Assembly (NCBI RefSeq): GCF_018100805.1
Contig: NZ_JAGJEA010000016.1
Coordinates: forward strand, 1-64,000
DNA: 64,000 bases
From: Aquimarina sp. MMG016
GTDB taxonomy: Bacteria; Bacteroidota; Bacteroidia; Flavobacteriales; Flavobacteriaceae
Direction: 5' to 3'
Below the pieces are notes generated by a model. The model had not been told where the DNA came from, ran no database searches, and worked only from the letters and a program-made list of their open reading frames with translations. Shown here piece by piece: positions 42,611 through 51,901 of this stretch. Each line of letters opens with the position of its first letter. Within the stretch, counting starts at the first letter, position 1. The position numbers and the translations under genes were made by a program.

Positions 42611-43462
42611 ATGGTTAGCATTAATGGAAACTTACTAGATAATAATGAGGCTAAGTTATCTATAGATAATAGAGGATATGCATATGGGGATGCAGTTTTT
42701 GAAACTATAAGAGTGAATTCCGGATCTATTCTTTTTTGGGAAGATCACTATTTTAGGTTAATGGCTTCTATGAGAATTTTGCGAATGCAAATTCCTATGA
42801 AGTTTACTCCAGAGTTTTTAGAATCAGAAATTATAAATTTAATCACGGAAAATGGGTTACTTAACTCTTCAGTTAGGGTTAAAATAATCATCAATAGGGT
42901 TTCTGGGGGATTATACACACCGGATAAGAATGAAGTAGATTATGTAATATCGGTTTCCAAATTATCTACTAATTTTTATACAATATCAGAAGACAGTTAT
43001 ACAGTGACTCTTTTTAAAGATCACTATGTGGCTCCGGATCTTCTTTCTACACTAAAATCTAATAATAAGCTGGTCAATATTTTAGGGGGTATTTTTGCAA
43101 AGGAAAATGGTTTTGAAAATTGTCTGTTACTGAATACTAATAAAATGGTTCTGGAAGCTATAAATGGTAATGTTTTTCTGGTAAAAGGAAATACAATCAA
43201 AACACCTCCCATAGATGATGGATGTTTAAAAGGAGTATTGAGAACTCAATTGTTGAGAATTTTAGAAAAACTAGAGGAATACCAGTTAGAAGAAGCCTCT
43301 ATTTCTCCTTTTGAGCTACAAAAAGCAGATGAACTATTCATTACCAATGTGATTGGTGGAATCATACCTATAACAAAATTCAGAAAAAAAGAATACAAGA
43401 ATACCGTGAGTAGAAGGTTGTTAGGAATACTTAATTCCAGAATACGACTAGGAGATAAGTAG
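42611..43462 (+). CDS. Class IV aminotransferase (aminodeoxychorismate lyase / BCAT-like)
   Basis: 283 residues. The N-terminus ISIDNRG-like LSIDNRGYAYGDAVFETIRV is characteristic, the PLP lysine lies in LKSNNKLVNILGG (about 152-164), and a phosphate-binding loop sits near VIGGIIPITKF. The family includes PabC (4-amino-4-deoxychorismate to p-aminobenzoate), D-amino-acid and branched-chain aminotransferases; sequence alone does not settle which. The ATG follows a terminator T run with no leader space, so leaderless or internal-promoter expression is likely. Confidence 0.85.
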   Translation: MVSINGNLLDNNEAKLSIDNRGYAYGDAVFETIRVNSGSILFWEDHYFRLMASMRILRMQIPMKFTPEFLESEIINLITENGLLNSSVRVKIIINRVSGGLYTPDKNEVDYVISVSKLSTNFYTISEDSYTVTLFKDHYVAPDLLSTLKSNNKLVNILGGIFAKENGFENCLLLNTNKMVLEAINGNVFLVKGNTIKTPPIDDGCLKGVLRTQLLRILEKLEEYQLEEASISPFELQKADELFITNVIGGIIPITKFRKKEYKNTVSRRLLGILNSRIRLGDK

Positions 43463-43467
43463 TATTG

Positions 43468-44028
43468 TTAATTAAGGCTTGGGTTTTCAGGAGAATTTGA
43501 CCAAAGTAGATATTCGCCTCCGAGTTCAATCATTTTTTCTTTCCAGAAAGTATCATATGATTTACCGAAGATGTTTTTCTTATAGCTGTTTTCAACAATA
43601 ACCCAGGAATTAGCTTCGAGTTCTTGGTTTAATTGTTCTGCATCCCAGCCGGAATATCCTAAGAAAAATCTAATCTCGCTTGGTGTGATTTTATCTTCAG
43701 CTATTAATTGAGAAACTACAGAAAAATCTCCACCCCAATATATTCCAGCAGAAATCTCTACACTATTAGGAATCAGATGAGGTATTTTATGAATGAAATA
43801 TAAATTATCTTGTTCCACAGGTCCTCCATTATAAATTTTAAAATCAGCTTCAATTTCTGGTACTAAGTCTGAAAGAGCATATTCAAGAGGTTTGTTCATG
43901 ATAAACCCAATAGAACCTTGATCACTATGATCAGCAAGAAGCACCACAGAACGATTAAAAGAAACATCACCAATGATTGATGGTTCTGCAATTAGTAGAT
44001 GTCCTTTTGAGGGTCTAAGTGTTATCAT
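43468..44028 (-). CDS. YqgE/AlgH family protein
   Basis: 186 residues. PSKGHLLIAEPSI, VVLLADHSDQGSIGFIMNKP and FFLGYSGWDAEQL are the family words. The function is unsettled; AlgH was first linked to alginate regulation. It is convergent with the aminotransferase gene (5 bases between stops) and downstream of the HU gene on the same strand, with a terminator between. Confidence 0.93.
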   Translation of the reverse strand: MITLRPSKGHLLIAEPSIIGDVSFNRSVVLLADHSDQGSIGFIMNKPLEYALSDLVPEIEADFKIYNGGPVEQDNLYFIHKIPHLIPNSVEISAGIYWGGDFSVVSQLIAEDKITPSEIRFFLGYSGWDAEQLNQELEANSWVIVENSYKKNIFGKSYDTFWKEKMIELGGEYLLWSNSPENPSLN

Positions 44029-44110
44029 TTGGTGGTTTTAATCATATTAAATCTAAATAATTATTTCTAATAATCAAAGTGGTTACTGATATTTTGTGGT
44101 TTTTCCATAA

Positions 44111-44138
44111 AAAAAGCCTCCTATTTAGGAGGCTTTTT
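44111..44138 (-). terminator. Terminator of the HU gene
   Basis: AAAAAGCCTCCTA (44111-44123) pairs with 44126-44138; on the minus strand the stem runs into a T tract. It lies 23 bases past the HU stop. Confidence 0.9.
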
Positions 44139-44160
44139 AATAATATCGAAAACTAACTGA

Positions 44161-44433
44161 TTAGTTTACTGAATTTGACAAATCAGTACCAGCCTTAAAC
44201 TTCACAACGTTTTTAGCAGCTATCTTGATAGTTTTACCTGTTTGTGGGTTTCTACCTTCTCTTGCAGCTCTTTTAGAAACTGACCAAGATCCGAATCCTA
44301 CTAAAGAAACACGACCACCTTTTTTAAGTGTACCTTCTACATTTCCTAAGAAAGATTCTAAGGCTTTTTTAGCCGCTGCTTTAGTGATTCCAGCGTCAGC
44401 TGCCATTGCATCGATTAATTCTGTTTTGTTCAT
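44161..44433 (-). CDS. HU-family nucleoid DNA-binding protein
   Basis: 90 residues. MNKTELIDAMAADAGITKAA, then GRVSLVGFGSWSVSKRAAR and GRNPQTGKTIKI (the DNA-contacting beta arm with its Pro) define HU. It bends and compacts DNA as a dimer. It has its own promoter (44488-44518) and terminator, consistent with high independent expression. Confidence 0.96.
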   Translation of the reverse strand: MNKTELIDAMAADAGITKAAAKKALESFLGNVEGTLKKGGRVSLVGFGSWSVSKRAAREGRNPQTGKTIKIAAKNVVKFKAGTDLSNSVN

Positions 44434-44487
44434 AATTTTGTTTTTAAATTAATTGTTGGTTAAACCAATCTTTTGTTAAACGCTCTA

Positions 44488-44518
44488 CAAATTTATACGG
44501 ATTTATGATTCGTGCAAG
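44488..44518 (-). promoter_or_regulatory. Promoter of the HU gene
   Basis: On the minus strand CTTG (44518-44515), exactly 19 bases, TAAATTTG (44495-44488). One mismatch from consensus. Confidence 0.7.
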
Positions 44519-44619
44519 GATTAGCCCAGTAAATACGGGGATTTGTTAATAACTCAAGGTGATTGTTAATAAACAAGACTGTTTTTTGTAGGTTTTCCTA
44601 CTCTAGTAATAACAGGGGT

Positions 44620-45567
44620 TTAGCCCATTTTAGCATCTCGGTAAAAAACGTAACCGTTTAATAACGATTTAGCATCCATTGCCTTTTTTCCTGGAAGTTG
44701 AAGCTTATTTACAATTATATATCCTTCTTTCACAGCTACTTTAATAATAGAATCTTCTACAATAATCTTTCCTGTTTCGTGTGTATGATTTTCTTTTTCG
44801 CAATTTGCGTCATATATTTTTATAGATTGTTCTTCTCCTTTATTATATAGTAGAGTCCAGGCTGCCGGATAAGGACTAAGTCCTCTAATAAGGTTGTAGG
44901 TAGTCTCTAAATCAGCATTCCAATCTATTTTAGTGTTTTCTCTATTGAGTTTATATGCAGTTTTGAAAGAAGCATCTTTAGGTTGTGGTTGTAAGGTAAT
45001 ATTATCATTCTCTATGGCCTTAATAGTTTCTATTACCAATTGAGCACCTTCAGTCATTAATGTATCGTGCAATACTCCTGCAGTATCTGTGGGGGCAATT
45101 GAAACTTCATTTTGAAGTATAATATGTCCGGTGTCAATTTTTTCATCAATAAAAAAGGTTGTGATTCCCGTTTTTTGTTCTCCATTAATTACTGCCCAAT
45201 TGATAGGCGCTGCACCTCGATAATCCGGAAGTAGAGAAGCGTGTAAGTTAAAAGTTCCGTACTCAGGCATATCCCAAACTACTTTAGGTAGCATTCTAAA
45301 GGCAACAACAATATTAAGGTTAGCATTTAAGCTTCTAAGCTCTTCAATAAAACTCTCATCTTTTAAATTAGTAGGTTGAAGAATAGTTAAGTTTTGTGAT
45401 AAAGCATATTCTTTAACTGCTGAAGCTCTTAGTTTTCTGCCTCTTCCTGCTGGTTTATCGGGAGCCGTAATGACACCAGCCACATTATAATTATGTTCTA
45501 TAATAGTTTTTAAGGTTTCTACGGCAAAATCCGGAGTGCCCATAAATACAATTCGTAAGTCTCTCAT
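44620..45567 (-). CDS. fmt: Methionyl-tRNA formyltransferase
   Basis: 315 residues. IVFMGTPDFAVETL, APDKPAGRGRKL, the catalytic FNLHASLLPDYRGAAPINWA with its Asn-His-Asp region, and GITTFFIDEKIDTG are the family signatures. A C-terminal OB-fold (about 210-315) contacts initiator tRNA. It formylates Met-tRNAi. It starts 4 bases after recQ's stop and ends the ATPase-recQ-fmt operon. Confidence 0.96.
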   Translation of the reverse strand: MRDLRIVFMGTPDFAVETLKTIIEHNYNVAGVITAPDKPAGRGRKLRASAVKEYALSQNLTILQPTNLKDESFIEELRSLNANLNIVVAFRMLPKVVWDMPEYGTFNLHASLLPDYRGAAPINWAVINGEQKTGITTFFIDEKIDTGHIILQNEVSIAPTDTAGVLHDTLMTEGAQLVIETIKAIENDNITLQPQPKDASFKTAYKLNRENTKIDWNADLETTYNLIRGLSPYPAAWTLLYNKGEEQSIKIYDANCEKENHTHETGKIIVEDSIIKVAVKEGYIIVNKLQLPGKKAMDAKSLLNGYVFYRDAKMG

Positions 45568-45571
45568 TATT

Positions 45572-47473
45572 TTATACTAGCTGATAGTTATTATCGTGAT
45601 TGATTTTGATGATTTGGTGTTCATTCATTTCTCTAAGGATTTCCAAGGTCAGATGCTCGGGATATTCTAATTGTGTGATCAAATCTCTTGAAGATAAGTT
45701 TTTTTCCCTTAATAACCTTATGATATCTCTTTGAATTTCTTCTATATCAGATATCAGGTTTTCATTCTTTTTTGAAATACAAAAACTACAAATACCACAA
45801 TCATTTGTTTCTTGTTCTCCAAAATAGAGCAGGAGTTGCCTACTTTTACAGATGGTATCATTTTCAGTAAAGCTAATCATTGCTTTTACTTTATCTATTT
45901 TAGACGCGTTTTGTTCTTGTAGATGGTGTTTTATTCTATTAATAGTATGATCATCTTCACGAGGGACTAGAAATATAATCTCTGCATCCGAAAGCTTATG
46001 GTTGAATTCTATAAGTTCAGCATCTTTTAGTTTATTCAGCGCTGAAATTATTTCCTCCTCAGGTTTATTTATTTTTGAAGCGATTAGGGATATATTAATA
46101 TTTACTTCTTCATCAAAAATTCCACTATAGGTTCTCAGAATAGCTTTAATTGCTGTTTCATATTGTGTATTGTTTGATAAGAAATTTAGTATTTGATTTC
46201 CCGTAGTTAGTACGTGTAGAGTGCTTTTTTTTGTAAATCGCTGCGTAAATCTAATGACGCCAAATCGATCAAGAAATTGTAATGCATTATAGGTAATTAG
46301 CGTATTTAATTCGTAAGTTTTACAAAATTTATTAAAATTAAAATCATGAATGCTTTGTTGTCCTTCTCCATAAGATATTTGGAAGTAGTTACATAACTTA
46401 CGATAAACTAGTTTTACAGCATCCGCATCTGGTAATACTTTGATGAATTGGTTATTTAGTCGATGGATATCATTTTCATTTTTCAAAAGAAAACCAAATG
46501 AAGTAACTCCATCACGTCCTGCTCTTCCAACTTCCTGAAAATAGCTCTCCAGGCTTTCTGGGATATTATAATGAATAACTGTTCTTACATTAGGTTTGTC
46601 AATCCCCATACCGAATGCATTAGTGGCAACCATGACTCTGGTTTCATTAGATAACCATTGATGAAATCGTTTGGTTTTATCTTTTGAGTCTACACCTCCG
46701 TGATAAAAAGCAGCTGTTACACCACTATTGTTTAGAAAATCACTAATTTCTACTGCAGATTTTCTGTTTCTTACATATATAATAGAGCTTCCTGGATTTT
46801 TGTTCAGTATTTGAATAATCTTATAGTTTTTATCCAAAACTTCTTCTACGTGATATCCTAGATTGGCTCTAAAGAACGATTTTTTAAATTTTTTAGGTTG
46901 AAAAAGATCTAACTCCTGAATGATATCATCTACTACTTTAGAAGTAGCTGAAGCTGTCAAACCGATTATTGGAACGGCAGGATGAATTTCTCTAAGAATT
47001 TTGATCTTCTTGTAAGAAGGTCTGAAATCATTACCCCATTGTGATATACAATGTGCCTCATCTACAGCAATTAGATTGATGTTCATTTGTTTTAATCTTT
47101 CCTGAACTATATCTTGTTGTAGCCTTTCTGGTGATAAGTATAAAAATTTATAATTACCATAAATACAATTATCGAGTAGAGTGTCTAATTCAGTATACTT
47201 GATTCCACTAGGTAAAGCAATAGCTTTAATTCCTTTTTCCTGTAGATGCTGCACTTGATCCTGCATTAAAGCAATTAAAGGAGAAATCACTATACAGATT
47301 CCGTCTTTAATCATTACAGGAACTTGAAAACAAATAGATTTACCTCCTCCTGTTGGGAGTAATGCAAATACATCATTGCCTTCTAATACAGAATCAATAA
47401 TTTCTTTCTGTAAGGGTTTGAAACTATTGTATTTCCAATATTGTTGTAATATTTGTAACGGAGATTGGATCAA
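45572..47473 (-). CDS. recQ: ATP-dependent DNA helicase RecQ
   Basis: 633 residues. Walker A LLPTGGGKSICFQVP (about 38-52), DEAH box VDEAHCISQWGNDFRPSY, motif V/VI ATNAFGMGIDKPNVR and QEVGRAGRDG, and the zinc Cys set CKSRQLL...CGICSFC of the RQC region. A winged helix ends the protein; no HRDC domain is apparent, making it a short RecQ as in many Bacteroidota. It unwinds 3'-5' in recombination and fork repair. Its ATG follows directly on the ATPase stop codon. Confidence 0.96.
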   Translation of the reverse strand: MIQSPLQILQQYWKYNSFKPLQKEIIDSVLEGNDVFALLPTGGGKSICFQVPVMIKDGICIVISPLIALMQDQVQHLQEKGIKAIALPSGIKYTELDTLLDNCIYGNYKFLYLSPERLQQDIVQERLKQMNINLIAVDEAHCISQWGNDFRPSYKKIKILREIHPAVPIIGLTASATSKVVDDIIQELDLFQPKKFKKSFFRANLGYHVEEVLDKNYKIIQILNKNPGSSIIYVRNRKSAVEISDFLNNSGVTAAFYHGGVDSKDKTKRFHQWLSNETRVMVATNAFGMGIDKPNVRTVIHYNIPESLESYFQEVGRAGRDGVTSFGFLLKNENDIHRLNNQFIKVLPDADAVKLVYRKLCNYFQISYGEGQQSIHDFNFNKFCKTYELNTLITYNALQFLDRFGVIRFTQRFTKKSTLHVLTTGNQILNFLSNNTQYETAIKAILRTYSGIFDEEVNINISLIASKINKPEEEIISALNKLKDAELIEFNHKLSDAEIIFLVPREDDHTINRIKHHLQEQNASKIDKVKAMISFTENDTICKSRQLLLYFGEQETNDCGICSFCISKKNENLISDIEEIQRDIIRLLREKNLSSRDLITQLEYPEHLTLEILREMNEHQIIKINHDNNYQLV

Positions 47474-48031
47474 CTATTTGATGTTTTTAAGAATAAAATC
47501 ATTTCGTTCTTTTACTGTTCCAAAGGGAACTTCAATACATTGGTATCCAAATCTGCTGTAAGTCTCTAATAAATGATTATGGATTTCCTGAGCTTGTTCA
47601 AAGCTTTCATAACGTTCTTCATCTGATACATAGATTTCTTTCCAGGGAGGTAATAAGAAAATATGATCATAGGTGTTTGTTTTACAAGCTTGCTTAAAAT
47701 CATCTTTATATGATTGTCCGAAATAATCCATATATGCCAGAACATCCGGAATCCCCCTGTCATAGAAAAGAATATGGTCTTCTTTGAATTCCGCATCATT
47801 AAACTGCTGTATCCTACCATTCAAAATATCGAGGTTAAATTTATAGGGATCCGATACTGATACAATAGGATTAGATGTAATAACTGTAGAATCGCCATTG
47901 TTCTTGGCCTCTTGGGTCATTGTACGAATAATTTCATGAAAGCAGAAAAAATTTGCTTGTTCAAGCTTTACGATAACAGAAGTTTTACCTGTGCCTGGTG
48001 CTCCTGTAATAACAACTCTTTTTTTAGTCAA
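47474..48031 (-). CDS. Small P-loop ATPase/kinase (AAA_28-like)
   Basis: 185 residues. Walker A ITGAPGTGKTSVI (about 8-20). LFYDRGIPDVLAYMDYFG is a Walker-B-like strand with a catalytic-type DRG. HIFLLPPWKEIYVSDEERYESFEQA and YSRFGYQCIEVPFGTVKERNDF follow, as in NadR/AAA_28 nucleotide-kinase-like proteins common in flavobacteria. Substrate unknown. It is first of the run with recQ and fmt. Confidence 0.85.
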   Translation of the reverse strand: MTKKRVVITGAPGTGKTSVIVKLEQANFFCFHEIIRTMTQEAKNNGDSTVITSNPIVSVSDPYKFNLDILNGRIQQFNDAEFKEDHILFYDRGIPDVLAYMDYFGQSYKDDFKQACKTNTYDHIFLLPPWKEIYVSDEERYESFEQAQEIHNHLLETYSRFGYQCIEVPFGTVKERNDFILKNIK

Positions 48032-48120
48032 AGGAATGATTTTGATACAAATTTCGGAATTATAATATGAATTTAAAAATCATATTAAGATTACTATAAA
48101 GCTCTGTTAAAGTTAGAAGC

Positions 48121-48151
48121 TGCTAATGAAATTTTAGTAACTTCATTAGCA
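48121..48151. promoter_or_regulatory. 10-bp inverted repeat upstream of molybdenum hydroxylase operon
   Basis: TGCTAATGAA (48121-48130) and TTCATTAGCA (48142-48151) are perfect complements around an 11-base loop, about 58 bases ahead of the ATG at 48210. No T run follows, so it is not a terminator; it could be an operator or an RNA element. Confidence 0.45.
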
Positions 48152-48209
48152 ATTCTTAGGCAATTGCTTTATTTAGACTAGTTAAATACAAATCATAAAA
48201 TCAAAACTC

Positions 48210-48671
48210 ATGCCTGTTTACAATTTAAAGATAAATGGTCAGCCACTTTCTGTTGAGGCTGATGAAGATACTCCTTTATTATGGGTCCTTAGAGATCATC
48301 TGGATATGGTAGGTACCAAATTTGGCTGTGGAATAGGTCAATGTGGAGCCTGTACTGTACATATAGACGGATCTGCTACCAGAAGCTGTTTACTGCAGGT
48401 TTCTAATGTTGGAGACATGGAAATTACTACTATCGAAGGTTTGTCTGAAGATGCTTCACATCCTGTTCAGCAAGCTTGGAAAGAAGTTGATGTACCACAA
48501 TGTGGATATTGCCAGGCTGGACAAATGATGTCAGCTGCCGCTTTTTTAAGTCAAAACTCCAATCCCAATAAAACAGAGATTAGAGATGCGATGAGTGGTA
48601 ATATTTGCAGATGCGCTTCTTATAATAGAATAGAAAAGGCTGTAGAGCTTGCGGCCAGTAAAATGAGCTAA
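48210..48671 (+). CDS. (2Fe-2S)-binding subunit of a molybdenum hydroxylase (IorA-like)
   Basis: 153 residues with two iron-sulfur domains: a plant-ferredoxin type cluster (GCGIGQCGACTVHIDG ... SC, Cys at about 40, 45, 48, 60) and a four-helix domain with CGYCQAGQMM and ICRCASYNRI. It relays electrons from the molybdenum site to an acceptor. It resembles isoquinoline 1-oxidoreductase alpha. It is co-transcribed with the large subunit 19 bases later and with XdhC and MocA-like maturation genes. Confidence 0.93.
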   Translation: MPVYNLKINGQPLSVEADEDTPLLWVLRDHLDMVGTKFGCGIGQCGACTVHIDGSATRSCLLQVSNVGDMEITTIEGLSEDASHPVQQAWKEVDVPQCGYCQAGQMMSAAAFLSQNSNPNKTEIRDAMSGNICRCASYNRIEKAVELAASKMS

Positions 48672-48690
48672 CCTATTTAATCGTACCAAA

Positions 48691-50844
48691 ATGAAAAATA
48701 TTGTATCACCTTCTTTCAGTAGAAGGTCATTTATAAAAACATCGGCATTGGCCGGAGGAGGAATGTTAATTGGGTTTAATTTGTTTCAAGCCTGTAAACC
48801 TGAAGCTGAACCGCCAGTAGATATTTCTCAATTGAACTTTAATGATTTTAATGCATTTATTAAGATTGCAGATAACGGAATGGTGACCATTTTTTCACCA
48901 AATCCTGAAATTGGTCAAGGTGTAAAGACATCAATGCCTATGCTCATTGCAGAAGAACTTGATGTAACTTGGGAAAATGTACACGTGGTGCAAGGTGCTT
49001 TGGATACTAAAAATTTTACAAGACAAGTTGCAGGAGGTAGTCAATCTATTCGTCACGGATGGGAACCACTGCGTCAAACAGGAGCTACAGCTAGACAAAT
49101 GCTAATTAATGCCGCAGCCACTAAATGGGGAGTCGAAGCTTCTAGTTGTAAAACAGAGAATGGAGTTATCATAAATGCTAATGGAGATAAATTAGGGTAT
49201 GGCGAAGTTGTTAAAGAAGCTGCAGCTCTTAAAGTTCCTGAAAATGTTACTTTAAAAGAAGTTAAGGATTTTAAAATCATAGGAAGGGATGCCGGGAATG
49301 TAGATATTGATAAAATTACCACAGGTAAACCACTATTCGGATTAGATTATAAAGAAGAAAGTATGTCAATTGCTTCGGTATTAAGACCGCCAGCTTTTGG
49401 CAGAAAGTTAGAAAGTTTTGATGATACTGATGCCAAAGGGGTAAAAGGAGTTCAGGAAGTAATTAAATTCGGAGATAAAATTGCAGTTCTCGCAACCAAT
49501 ACCTGGGCAGCAATGAAGGGTAAAAAAGCTTTAAAAGCTAATTGGGTTGAAGAGACAAAAGGAGAAAGTACGGAAGAACATGATAAGATTCTTACGGGTT
49601 TGCTTAATGGTACGGAATTTAATACGATGCGTGCAGATGGAGATGTAAAAAAAGCTTTTGCAGAAGCAGACCAGGTGATAGAGCGAGTTTATGAATCGCC
49701 GTTTCTACCTCATAACTGTATGGAGCCGATGAATTTCTTTGCAGACGTGACAGATGATAATGTTCGTTTGGTAGGGCCGATACAGACTCCTGCAGGTACT
49801 GCAAGAAGAGTTGCAGATTTGCTTAAAAGAGATCCGGAACAGGTAACAGTAGAAATGACTAGAATGGGAGGTGGTTTTGGTAGAAGACTGTATGGAGATT
49901 TTGCTTTAGAAGCAGCAGAGATATCCAGTTTAGCCAAAAAACCTGTAAAAGTGGTTTATTCCCGAGAAGATGATATGTCTGCCGGAATATATCGACCTGC
50001 TATAAAATATAAAATCGCAGCCTCTGTAAAAGATGGCGAAATGACTGGCTATCATCTTAAGGAAGCTTCTATAAACTCTAATATGTATGGATTGATTCCT
50101 CATTTCTTTCCGGCTGGTGCTATAGAGAATTACCAGGTTGATGTAGCTAAGTATGACAGTAACATTACCACTGGGGCTTGGAGAGCTCCTTATACTAACT
50201 TTTTGTCTTTTGCAGAGCAAAGTTTCTTCGATGAGGTCGCAGAAATATTAGAAATAGACCGTATAAAACTTCGACTAGATTTATTGCAAAAAGTAAAGGG
50301 TACTAAAGACGAAAATATTCAATATTCTCCGGAACGATTGGAGGCAGTAATCAAAATGGCTGTTGATAAATCTGGGTGGGGTAATGCTAAAGAAGGAGTA
50401 TTTCAGGGATTCAGTGCTTATTATTGCCACAATACTCACGTTGCTGAAGTTGCGGATGTGGTGTTAAAAAATGATATTCCTATTGTAAAGAAGGTTACTT
50501 GTATTGTGGATTGTGGAATCGTCGTTAATCCTCTCGGAGCCAAAAATCAAATAGAAGGTGGTGTAATTGATGGTGTTGGGCATGCAATGTATGGAGATTT
50601 TTCTTTCAAAAATGGAGAACCAGAAAGCAAAAACTTTGACAAATATCAATTGATACGAATCAATGAAACTCCGGTAGTAGAAACGCATTTCATAGAAAAT
50701 GATATTGCACCTACAGGACTTGGAGAACCAACATTACCACCGGCTGGAGCAGCTGTAGCTAATGCTATTAAGGCAGCAAAAGGTATTCGTTTATACAAAC
50801 AGCCATTTATAAAGCATATGAAAACTAAAGCTCCGCTAGGATAG
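48691..50844 (+). CDS. Molybdopterin-binding large subunit of a molybdenum hydroxylase (IorB-like), Tat-exported
   Basis: 717 residues. The N-terminus SFSRRSFIKTSALAGGG is a Tat signal; the following LFQAC could make it a Tat lipoprotein. The pterin motifs GGGFGRRLYGDFALEAAEI (about 395) and GLGEPTLPPAGAAVANAI (about 675, with the catalytic-type Glu) are typical of the IorB branch. Members oxidise N-heterocycles or aldehydes with water as the oxygen source. The physiological substrate is not deducible. The small Fe-S subunit lacks its own signal and would be co-exported in complex. Confidence 0.92.
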   Translation: MKNIVSPSFSRRSFIKTSALAGGGMLIGFNLFQACKPEAEPPVDISQLNFNDFNAFIKIADNGMVTIFSPNPEIGQGVKTSMPMLIAEELDVTWENVHVVQGALDTKNFTRQVAGGSQSIRHGWEPLRQTGATARQMLINAAATKWGVEASSCKTENGVIINANGDKLGYGEVVKEAAALKVPENVTLKEVKDFKIIGRDAGNVDIDKITTGKPLFGLDYKEESMSIASVLRPPAFGRKLESFDDTDAKGVKGVQEVIKFGDKIAVLATNTWAAMKGKKALKANWVEETKGESTEEHDKILTGLLNGTEFNTMRADGDVKKAFAEADQVIERVYESPFLPHNCMEPMNFFADVTDDNVRLVGPIQTPAGTARRVADLLKRDPEQVTVEMTRMGGGFGRRLYGDFALEAAEISSLAKKPVKVVYSREDDMSAGIYRPAIKYKIAASVKDGEMTGYHLKEASINSNMYGLIPHFFPAGAIENYQVDVAKYDSNITTGAWRAPYTNFLSFAEQSFFDEVAEILEIDRIKLRLDLLQKVKGTKDENIQYSPERLEAVIKMAVDKSGWGNAKEGVFQGFSAYYCHNTHVAEVADVVLKNDIPIVKKVTCIVDCGIVVNPLGAKNQIEGGVIDGVGHAMYGDFSFKNGEPESKNFDKYQLIRINETPVVETHFIENDIAPTGLGEPTLPPAGAAVANAIKAAKGIRLYKQPFIKHMKTKAPLG

Positions 50845-50845
50845 T

Positions 50846-51901
50846 ATGACACACGAATTCAAAGAAATTATTACAGCATATACTGAAGCCAAGCAGCAGG
50901 GGATACCTGCTGTTATGGCTACTGTTGTTGATGTTGAAGGCTCATCATATCGAAGGCCCGGTGTAGGAATGCTTATTCTGAAAAATGGTTACATGGTAGG
51001 CGCCGTTAGTGGAGGATGTGTTGAAAAAGAAGTGCTTCGTCAATCACAATATGTTTTTGATACCGGCAAACCTAAAATCATGACCTATGATGGTAAATAT
51101 CGTTTAGGCTGTGAAGGTGTTTTATATATTTTGTTAGAAACTTTTACAGTTAGTGATATTGCTATTGAGATGATAAGAAAGCAGTTTAAGTCCAGAAAAT
51201 CTTTTGGAATAAAGTCTTTTTATTCTAAAGAAGATCAACTTAATAATCATATGGGTTCTGTTTTAAGTTTTGATAATATATCTGAGATTTCGTTTTCAGA
51301 TAAGAACCAACCAGACATTGCTTTAGATTGTTTTCAGAGGAATATGAAAGCTTGTTTTCAACTTATAATTATTGGAACGGAGCATGATGCTATGCAATTA
51401 TGCAAGTTAGCTTCTGCGACAGGATGGGAAGTTACTGTGGTATGCTCTGCCAAAGATCCTAAGACCTTAGAAAGTTTTCCTGGAGCACAAACAATTCTAA
51501 ATACAACTCCCGAAGATTTATCCATTCAGAATATTGATGACCAAACAGCTATCGTTTTAATGAGCCACAATTTTGCCAAGGATTCTCTATATCTTCAAGC
51601 TATAAAAGATGAACAACCTGCATATATAGGATTATTGGGTCCTGCTAAGCGTAGGGAAAAATTATTAAATGCTTTTATAGAATACGATCCTGATGTTTCT
51701 GAAGAGTTTCTGGAAAGCATTCATGGACCTGCCGGATTGAATCTGGGAGCAGAAACTCCTCAGGAAATTGCAATTTCTATAATTGCCGAAATTTTATCTG
51801 TAATTAGAAATCAAAAACCCATACCATTACAGGATAAAAAGGGAGCTATCCATGACGATCCTAAAAGGAAGAGTATAGATGCCTATATTACAAAATCATA
51901 A
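50846..51901 (+). CDS. XdhC/CoxI family molybdenum-enzyme maturation protein
   Basis: 351 residues. An N-terminal XdhC_CoxI domain (VVDVEGSSYRRPGVGMLI, VSGGCVEKEV with the Cys of SGGCVE) is joined to a C-terminal Rossmann fold (LIIIGTEHDAMQLC, IGLLGPAKRREKLL). XdhC proteins bind the cofactor and add the terminal sulfido ligand before insertion. One base separates it from the large-subunit gene, and its end overlaps the next gene by 23 bases, so all four genes form one operon. Confidence 0.92.
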   Translation: MTHEFKEIITAYTEAKQQGIPAVMATVVDVEGSSYRRPGVGMLILKNGYMVGAVSGGCVEKEVLRQSQYVFDTGKPKIMTYDGKYRLGCEGVLYILLETFTVSDIAIEMIRKQFKSRKSFGIKSFYSKEDQLNNHMGSVLSFDNISEISFSDKNQPDIALDCFQRNMKACFQLIIIGTEHDAMQLCKLASATGWEVTVVCSAKDPKTLESFPGAQTILNTTPEDLSIQNIDDQTAIVLMSHNFAKDSLYLQAIKDEQPAYIGLLGPAKRREKLLNAFIEYDPDVSEEFLESIHGPAGLNLGAETPQEIAISIIAEILSVIRNQKPIPLQDKKGAIHDDPKRKSIDAYITKS

